From contig NC_084727.1 in assembly GCF_033807575.1 (NCBI RefSeq), forward strand, positions 3,782,001-3,846,000: a DNA stretch of 64,000 nucleotides. The letters are read 5' to 3'. The stretch's first letter is position 1, and the number at the start of each line of letters is the position of its first letter. Position numbers and translations under genes: made by a program. Below the pieces are notes generated by a model. That model did not search any database, was not told where the DNA came from, and was given only the letters and a program-made list of their open reading frames with translations. The DNA is from Cydia pomonella (lineage: Eukaryota > Arthropoda > Insecta > Lepidoptera > Tortricidae). Below, in pieces: positions 58,364 through 64,000 of the stretch.

Positions 58364-58836
58364 TCAATGCTTCCTCTGTAACTTGGTCCTTGGTGGGCTG
58401 TTTGTTTTTCTTTTTCGTTCTTGACCTGCTTTGTTGTTTAGAGTGACCATTTCAGCTACAGTCGGTTGGCGTTTCATGAAGTTTTTAAACCAGCCTTTTC
58501 CGGGCACTCCATCTTTGAATGGAGTCCGGCGATCTAGATTCCTTACGAATCTCTGAACAACTTCTAACACTTGTTTTTTACCAACATGAACTCCGCTGCT
58601 GCCCAGATAATGTAGCCAATCCACTATTTGTTTTTCTTCTTTGGTCGTCAGTATTGGTTGGACACCACATTTGGGATTCTTGTACCTTTTATTTCTTTTG
58701 TCTCTGAGCGTGGTCTCAGGTATGTTATAGTGTTTTGAGGCCTGGTATATCGACATACCTTGTGATATTTGATCGAGCGCTTCAGCTAGTTGGGAATCTG
58801 TGTAAAGCTTTCTTTTCTTTTTTTCCTCCATGATTC
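58364..58836 (-). CDS. Pogo/Tigger-like HTH_psq plus CENP-B HTH, no DDE domain
   Basis: After the acceptor AATTATTTCCAG the frame is GIMEEKKKRKLYTDSQLAEA, DQISQGMSIYQASKHYNIPE and TTLRDKRN (pipsqueak-type helix-turn-helix). It continues with LTTKEEKQIVDWLHYLG and GVPGKGWFKNFMKRQP (CENP-B type HTH). It ends with a basic tail (KRKTNSPPRTKLQRKH) and a stop. Full pogo transposases go on to a DDE nuclease; here the frame stops and a SINE follows about 60 bp later. If used alone it would start at the Met at 58829-58831. The role is probably sequence-specific DNA binding in the nucleus. Confidence 0.75.
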
Positions 58837-61800
58837 CTGGAAATAATTTGAATAATTGCGTTTGAAACGATTTTGAGTAGATCTCTTTGTCTCCCATTAT
58901 CATAAACCGGTTTTTGGGGGCAGAAACGTACTAGTGATTGATTAAATAACGACTCAAGAACTATCGATATCGATAGCAAACAATTTCATCATAATAAAAT
59001 ATTTCTGCTTGATTGAAATGAGTTTATAATAAAGATGTGAGTCATCCTTGAAGTAAACATTATAAAGTATGTAGGCTATGTATCATGACTAATATTTTTA
59101 TTATTATAGAAATTGCTTGCTATCAATATCGATAAAACTGAGTCGATAGTTAGTTAATCACTTAAGTATGGACGCTAATCACGAAGAATTTCACAATTTT
59201 TTGCCTTTAAATTTAATTTGCCTGTTTTAATTATGTTGCTGTCCGTGTCGAACGGGCATCATGGGCGGCGTAGCAATATAATTGTTACGAGCGTGCGATA
59301 GAGATCGAAACAGGCGTGTCAATGTACAGAATTCTTCAAGCTTAGCGTCCTTACTCCATCACTGGTATATTTTTGCCGCCGAAACTCGAGTTATGGTAAA
59401 TTAGGTATGTAAGTAATTAATTTTAAAAAAATTTGGTGAAAGTAAAAAGAACTTATTATCAACAATATTAAATACTATTTATTATATATAAATATGTGGA
59501 ATAATAAAACATACCTTTATCTGGAATTCAATTAACAAGATTGCACTTGTAAGAGATTTTAAAACGCGGAAGATTGCACACACAACTGACAAGAAGGCAG
59601 ATAAATTAAAAAGATTGGCAAATGATAACCGTACCCCAGTGTAACGGGGGCAAAAATGCACCAGTGCTAGTGATTAATGGGAGAATCAACTTTTTAGCGT
59701 CACTCGTTGCCATGGTTACGATTAGTTGTCCAGGGGACAAAAGTTCATTGAAATACAGATTTTATGGTACTTAAATGTATCAAACTTGCGTTTTTGTGGT
59801 CGTTATAACCAATGTCCATAATGGGCCCCCTACTAAGCATGTTAATAGAACGGCATACAACGTCTCTTCAAACAAACTGTGCCACTGTTGTCCCTTGGAC
59901 AACGGGACAGGATAACAAAACAAAAAAGAGTTGATTCACCTAATTAAATATCGCTCAAGCACAGAATAAATAATACTAGCGATTCAGGGCGAAGTATGCT
60001 ATCCCTTTATAATGTATGGGACTATCCCTTTCGTCGTGCACGTATAGGGACGTCAAGTTATATCACAAAAATATTGGCACATATTCAAAATTATACTAAC
60101 AATAACAGTTTCTGCCCAAAAGTGCCCAGCGCCAAATAAATGCCAAATAAAGTTGTCAGGGTACAAACTCCAAAAACCGTTTATAATTTTTTTTATTTCT
60201 TTTTTTTTGTTACAGAGTCTGTCAAAGCGTCCGGTGTTACAGTAGTGACTCGTAAATATTTATTTCAAAAGATGATGGACCAGAATTTACCAAAATTAAA
60301 TGAACAATTGAATCCTTTAGAAAATTATTATATTGAGTACTATGGGCTCACCGAAGACGGTAAAATGACTCTTAAACATAGCTTAAAGGACTGAGAAAAC
60401 ATTCCTGAAAAATAATGCGAGTTTATTAGATGGAACTTTTGAAATTCCGAGGCCATACCAACGACGATAATACAAGTCGAAGGTTTTTTGAAAATACTGA
60501 ATTGGCTGCTGATATTACATTAACCATGAATTTATTCACAGGTGCAAAGTAATTTTGGAAGCAATTTCTAGTGGGCACAAAATTGACGTCGCCAAATACA
60601 ACGCATATGCGTATGCCACGGCAGAGTTGTACGTTAAAGAGTGGTTGGCAACCCATGACTCCGACGATGCATAAAATATTATTGCACGGTGCAAACATAA
60701 TCGAAAACGCATGACGCATTCGTTTACTGTTTAAGTAACATCAATTTCAAGGACATTGGGTGTTGACAGCCTCTTAAGTCACCGCGTTGCCTTCGCTGCT
60801 CTAGGGTTGTCAAGCCCAATTTTAATTTAATTTTAAAAGTTTTTATTAATTAAATATTATTATTTCTTGTAAAATTTATATGTGTTATAGTAGTGACATC
60901 ATTGCGGTATTTTTTTGTAAGTTACATTTGTATAAAAAAAAGTATTTAAAACTTTGAAAATAATAATTAATTTCAATAAAATATTTGTATTATAAACCCT
61001 AATTTAAATAACATTAGACGCTAAAATAATTTTGTCCGCCTAAACCGGTCAAATCTACGTATGTGCGTCGCCCAAGGAAGCGTTGAACTTTGCCATATTT
61101 CCTTTAATTTCAAAATTCCTATCTTACCGTTTTGTGTTTCTTGCTCCGTTGATTCCTCGGTGCAGCTGGACAGCATGCCGGCCAGGATTGAGTCAATTTT
61201 GCTTGTCTCAAGTCGTTGTTTTTTTGGTTCTGGAAAACGATAGTACATTGTGCTAAGAGGCGTAAATAAAATTTTGCTAACGACGTTATACTGTACGGTG
61301 CCGTATACACCGTGGGCCAATTAAACCCGACAGATTTCAAAGGTGTATTCTTGACCGCATTTAGAGACTAAAATGTCATACAATGTTTTCTGAAATCGGT
61401 CTTGTTTTAGAGATAATGACAATTTCTGTGAAAATTTGTTTCTTTTATAACTTAGTCAAAAACGCCTTTTTAGCTGCGACGCTGCCACTATGTGACTGGG
61501 TTTAGACATACCTACTGACAGATATTAAAGTTTTAAAGTAAACTCGCAATTTTCGTCTGTAAATAAAAAAAAAACTTTACTTATTCGTTTTAATGATTTT
61601 TTTTTTCACCAAGGTGTAAAAATAAATAACGTGTCGTCTGCAGAAAACGTAAAAGGATTTTTTTTTTTCGGCAAAAAAAAAATTCTTTGGCGAATTTGGC
61701 CAAAACTCATATAACATTTTTTGCTCCTAATGACCTCAGGAATGCGTGGTTAAAATCTGTCGGGTTTAATTTGCCCACGGTGTATAAGAAGGGCTTTAGC

Positions 61801-64000
61801 GAAGCTTTTTATCTACACGGCAAAACAGTGTATTAGTTTCCTTACAATGAACGTACCTGGTTGTCCATCGCCGTGCGTTCCCGACGCCCCGCCGTCTTCT
61901 CGAACGCCACTTTTATGAACTGCGAAGAGATACACAAATCGTGAATTATTTTTGCAAGAATAATTTAACGATTTACTTTTTTTATCACAATATTATTAGT
62001 TTTTAGGGTTCCGTACCCAAAGGGTCAAACGGACCCTATTACTGAGACTTCACTGTCTGTCCGTCCGTCCGTCCGTCTGTCACCAGGCTGTATCAAAAAT
62101 GTAGGCGCCAAGTGTTGACTTCCCATAGAAAATTGTAATTTCGCGCCTATTTCTACTGACAAGTTGCGAAGCAAGAAGCGTTGTTTTGTTTTGTGAATTT
62201 GGAACCATGTCTTGTTTAGTGAATGTTAAAAATAATGTTTGGAATTTGTCCTTTATAAAGGCCTCTGGGACTCAGGAGGGTATAGTAATAATTAAGTATT
62301 AAGGTTTTTGACAACCGGTATGGCCTAGTGGGACGCGACCCTGCCTACGAAGTTGATGGTCCCGGGTTCAAATCCTGGTAAGGGCATTTATTTGTGTGAT
62401 GAGCATGGATGTTTGTTCCTGAGTCATGGGTGTTTTCTATGTATTTAAGTATTTCTAAATATTTATATATTATATATATCGTTGTCTACTTCGAGCAACA
62501 CCGGGAAAGGAGACGGCATTCATACTATTTCCCCTCTGCCGAAGCATAGGTACAACTGTACCTATGGCGGTGCATGTTGTGACTCGTCCGTACACAAAAA
62601 GAGATTGAGGTGTGCAAGATTTGTCTTTGACGTGTGGGATTTTCTATGTATTTGTGTCGTCATTACAGATTGTGTATGTAGTGAGTGAGAAGTGCGACTG
62701 TGTGCACGTTTCCCCGCAAAAAATGGCAGAATGATTTGTACGGTAAGATATCGCTCGGGCTCCTCCCTTCCGACGTGTCGGAAGCCGGTGTTGCTCGAAG
62801 GTTGTCTAAGTAGTACCCTCAACACAAGCCTTATTGAGCTTACTGTGGGACTTAGTCAATTTGTGTAATAACGTCCTATAATATTTAAGTATAGTTCGTG
62901 CATGAAATTACGAATCAAGGCATGCGTCTTCATGAATGATTCGATCTATAGCAGTGTTACCTGTCCGTGTTAGGCCGTGCTCGACGATGTCCATGTCCGG
63001 TTCAGACTTGACCACGACTTCGCTTAAGCGTAGGGGGTCGGGTTCGGGGTCCTCGGGTTCCATGGGGTCCTCTGGTTCCAGCTTTATATTGGGGTATGTA
63101 TCGGGATGGTTGCCTGAAAAAAAAATTATATTACATTATTACACAAATTGACTAAGTCTCACAGTAAGCTCTATAAGGCTTGTGTTGTTGGTACTTAGAC
63201 AATGATACATGTAATATATAAATACTTAAATACATAGAAAACACCCATGATTCAGGAACAGGATTACCAGGATTTGAACCTGGAACCATTGGCTTCATAG
63301 GCAGGGTGACTATCTACTAGGCCAGTCAGATCGTTGGGTATTCCCATTTGTCCTCGTCGGACACAGATGAAACTCTATTTCAAATTCTCTTTGGTACTTT
63401 AAAAGCAGAGTTAGGAAAAAGAGGTGCAAAATTAAGCGGGTCGAAATTACGAAGACTTTAGTTTTTTACTGTGTGGTGTTAGAAATGGTATGTATCAAAT
63501 ACTACGATTTGCAATCAAAACTTTGTCGCGCCCATAATATCAATAACAATGAGTTTGACAGCCTTACTCACCAGTGGCGGCAACTCGAGAGCACCAAAAA
63601 TTGAGGTAAGCAATTGAGGTTATAACAAAACTTGAGGTAAACAATTGAGGTTATAGCTAAACTTGAGGTAAGCAATTGAGGTTATAACTAAACTTGAGGT
63701 AAAAAATTGAGGTTTTAGCTAAAACGTGAGGTAAGCAATTGAGGTTATAACTAAAACTTGAGGTTATAACTAAAACTTGAGGTAAGCAATTGAGGTTATA
63801 ACTAAAACTTGAGGTTATTACCAAAACTTGAGGTTATAAATAAAACTTGAGGTAAGCAATTGAGGTTATAACTAAAACTTGAGGTTATAACTAAAACTTG
63901 AGGTTAGCAATTGAGGTTATAACTTGAGGTGAGTTGAGGTTACCATCGAAAGCGGCCGCCGCGCGCCGCACGCCGCCCTGCGCGCGCAGCACGAGCCGCT
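58364..64000 (-). CDS. Putative regulatory gene ending in a pogo/pipsqueak DNA-binding exon
   Basis: Minus-strand exons share phase 1 at every junction: 63944-64000 (partial, runs off the window), 62961-63113, 61857-61919, 61128-61229 and 58364-58836. The partial exon gives RAQGGVRRAAAAFD, which could be the end of a ZAD. The next encodes PNIKLEPEDPMEPEDPEPDP and VVVKSEPDMD, with two SUMO-type motifs (IKLE, VKSE). Then come a Gly-rich exon (GVREDGGASGTHGDG) and KKQRLETSKIDSILAGMLSS. The last exon carries a pipsqueak-like HTH and a CENP-B-like HTH but no DDE nuclease. The chain is inferred from splice sites alone. The last exon may instead be a free transposase relic. Confidence 0.55.
58962..58975. 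promoter_or_regulatory. TATCGATATCGATA palindrome (DRE-like)
   Basis: Two overlapping TATCGATA octamers, the DREF-binding core known from insects, lie about 131 bp upstream of the stand-alone start of the pogo-type exon. Related ATCGATA words occur near 59125. They could mark a promoter. Confidence 0.45.
59030..60215. other. No gene; dispersed repeat at 59640-59940
   Basis: GAGAATCAACTTTTTAGCG and CACTCGTTGCCATGG recall the repeat at 57590. The remainder is AT-rich. Confidence 0.4.
60216..60394 (+). CDS. Possible terminal exon of an unknown gene
   Basis: A strong acceptor (TTTTTTTTTGTTACAG) is followed by SVKASGVTVVTRKYLFQKMM, DQNLPKLNEQLNPLENYYIE, YYGLTEDGKM and a TGA. I do not recognise the family. 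It may belong to the mobile-element fragment immediately downstream. Confidence 0.35.
60412..60715 (+). pseudogene. Frame-shifted fragment of a mobile-element protein
   Basis: The plus strand reads NTSRRFFENTELAADITL, then RCKVILEAISSGHKIDVAKY and YATAELYV. Then one frame over it reads PMTPTMHKILLHGANIIENA and a stop. This order matches a protein family tied to invertebrate mobile elements (my recollection). Frameshifts make it non-functional. Confidence 0.55.
60720..61127. other. Intron, no feature seen
   Basis: AT-rich, nothing supportable. Confidence 0.35.
61128..61229 (-). CDS. Linker exon (EPKKQRLETSKIDSILAGM)
   Basis: Acceptor ATCGTTTTCCAG, donor GTAAGA, 102 nt, phase 1 in and out. 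The exon is Glu/Thr-rich after the basic KKQR. Confidence 0.6.
61308..61782. mobile_element. TA-type element, 475 bp, inverted ends
   Basis: CACCGTGGGCCAATTAAACC, then CGACAGATTT, mirrors AAATCTGTCGGGTTTAATTT, then GCCCACGGTG. TA lies on both sides. No transposase. Confidence 0.85.
61857..61919 (-). CDS. Linker exon (HKSGVREDGGASGTHGDGQ)
   Basis: Acceptor TGTATCTCTTCGCAG, donor GTACGT, 63 nt, phase 1 in and out. It is low-complexity and probably disordered. Confidence 0.55.
61995..62095. repeat. Dispersed repeat (GGGTTCCGTA, GTCCGTCCGTCC)
   Basis: TTTTAGGGTTCCGTACCC and TGTCTGTCCGTCCGTCCGTC match the family at 22.7, 30.8 and 54.6 kb. Confidence 0.65.
62310..62890 (+). mobile_element. tRNA-derived SINE, copy 5, interrupted by a hAT MITE
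   Basis: The head at 62310-62488 has GACAACCGGTATGGCCTAGT and the B box GGGTTCAAATCCTGG. The tail at 62801-62890 has TACCCTCAACACAAGCC. The insertion lies at GTTGTCTA, the same site as in copies 1 and 4. Confidence 0.9.
62489..62800. mobile_element. hAT-type MITE, 312 bp, in SINE copy 5
   Basis: CTTCGAGCAACACCGG mirrors CCGGTGTTGCTCGAAG. GTTGTCTA is duplicated at 62481-62488 and 62801-62808 (8 bp). Short open frames inside are not genes. Confidence 0.93.
62961..63113 (-). CDS. Acidic linker exon with two SUMO-type motifs
   Basis: The acceptor is TTTTTTTTTCAG and the donor GTAACA. The 153-nt exon encodes NHPDTYPNIKLEPEDPMEPE and later SEVVVKSEPDMDIVE. Codon use is GC-rich against AT-rich flanks, which supports real coding. 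Confidence 0.75.
63123..63336 (-). mobile_element. tRNA-derived SINE, copy 6, uninterrupted
   Basis: ACTAAGTCTCACAGTAAGCT, GGTACTTAGACAATGAT and CAGGATTTGAACCTGGAACC (B box on minus) define it. It lies in the intron just upstream of the acidic linker exon. Confidence 0.85.
63595..63940. repeat. Minisatellite of TTGAGGT-based units
   Basis: More than ten imperfect units combine AACTTGAGGTAAGCAATTG with AGGTTATAACTAAA. The array stops four bases before the exon border at 63944. Confidence 0.9.
63944..64000 (-). CDS. Partial GC-rich exon at the right edge
   Basis: The minus strand reads RAQGGVRRAAAAFD up to a GTAACC donor in phase 1, fitting the next exon. It runs off the window. It could be the end of a ZAD or another Ala/Arg-rich region. 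Confidence 0.5.

Noticed and set aside
62482..62825. Open frames in the 62.5-62.8-kb region
   Set aside because: They lie inside a hAT-type MITE with clear 8-bp target duplications.

Overview
The window looks like nuclear DNA from a moth or butterfly. It is AT-rich and intron-rich, with interleaved repeats of lepidopteran type: tRNA-derived SINEs, RTE- and Jockey/CR1-like LINE pieces, and many small foldback (MITE) elements. It also carries arthropod gene families: ZAD/C2H2 zinc fingers, an RR-1 cuticle protein and a clip-type serine protease homologue. No species can be named from sequence alone.

Layout. 1-5.7 kb: AT-rich DNA, a GAT-rich simple repeat and a long minisatellite built on a CAGACTGTCTAGAGCAGG core. 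5.9-19.8 kb (+): a ZAD plus C2H2 zinc-finger gene. Five exons fit the same splice phase, and a sixth (11684-12301) is a phase-matched cassette. Two exons carry perfect-period coding tandem repeats (18 x 27 nt and 8 x 78 nt), and 21 of these 26 units contain the full palindromic CRE octamer TGACGTCA. An antisense RTE LINE with an intact reverse transcriptase sits in one intron. 20-25.8 kb: repeats. 25.8-26.8 kb (+): two exons of a serine protease homologue with an in-frame TGA where a conserved Cys is expected. 27.7-46.7 kb: mostly mobile-element debris, possibly one very long first intron of the cuticle gene. 46.7-48.2 kb (+): RR-1 cuticle protein exons. 51.9-54.3 kb (-): a long transposase-related coding exon with two C-terminal zinc motifs. 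55.7-57.3 kb: a DNA transposon with roughly 460-bp inverted repeats and a SWIM zinc-finger remnant. 58.4-64.0 kb (-): exon series reading from the right edge, all in phase 1, with acidic linker exons carrying SUMO-type motifs. It can splice into a pogo/pipsqueak-type transposase DNA-binding exon.

How the parts fit. Two apparent regulatory-protein genes lie in a sea of DNA transposons, and both seem to have absorbed repeat material into coding exons: CRE-bearing minisatellites in the left gene, a transposase DNA-binding domain in the right gene. A tRNA-derived SINE occurs at least six times. Three copies carry independent DNA-transposon insertions inside the same roughly 13-bp target, and a fourth is disrupted there. 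The points I would check first are the CRE-coding arrays, this SINE insertion hotspot and the putative host-transposase fusion.
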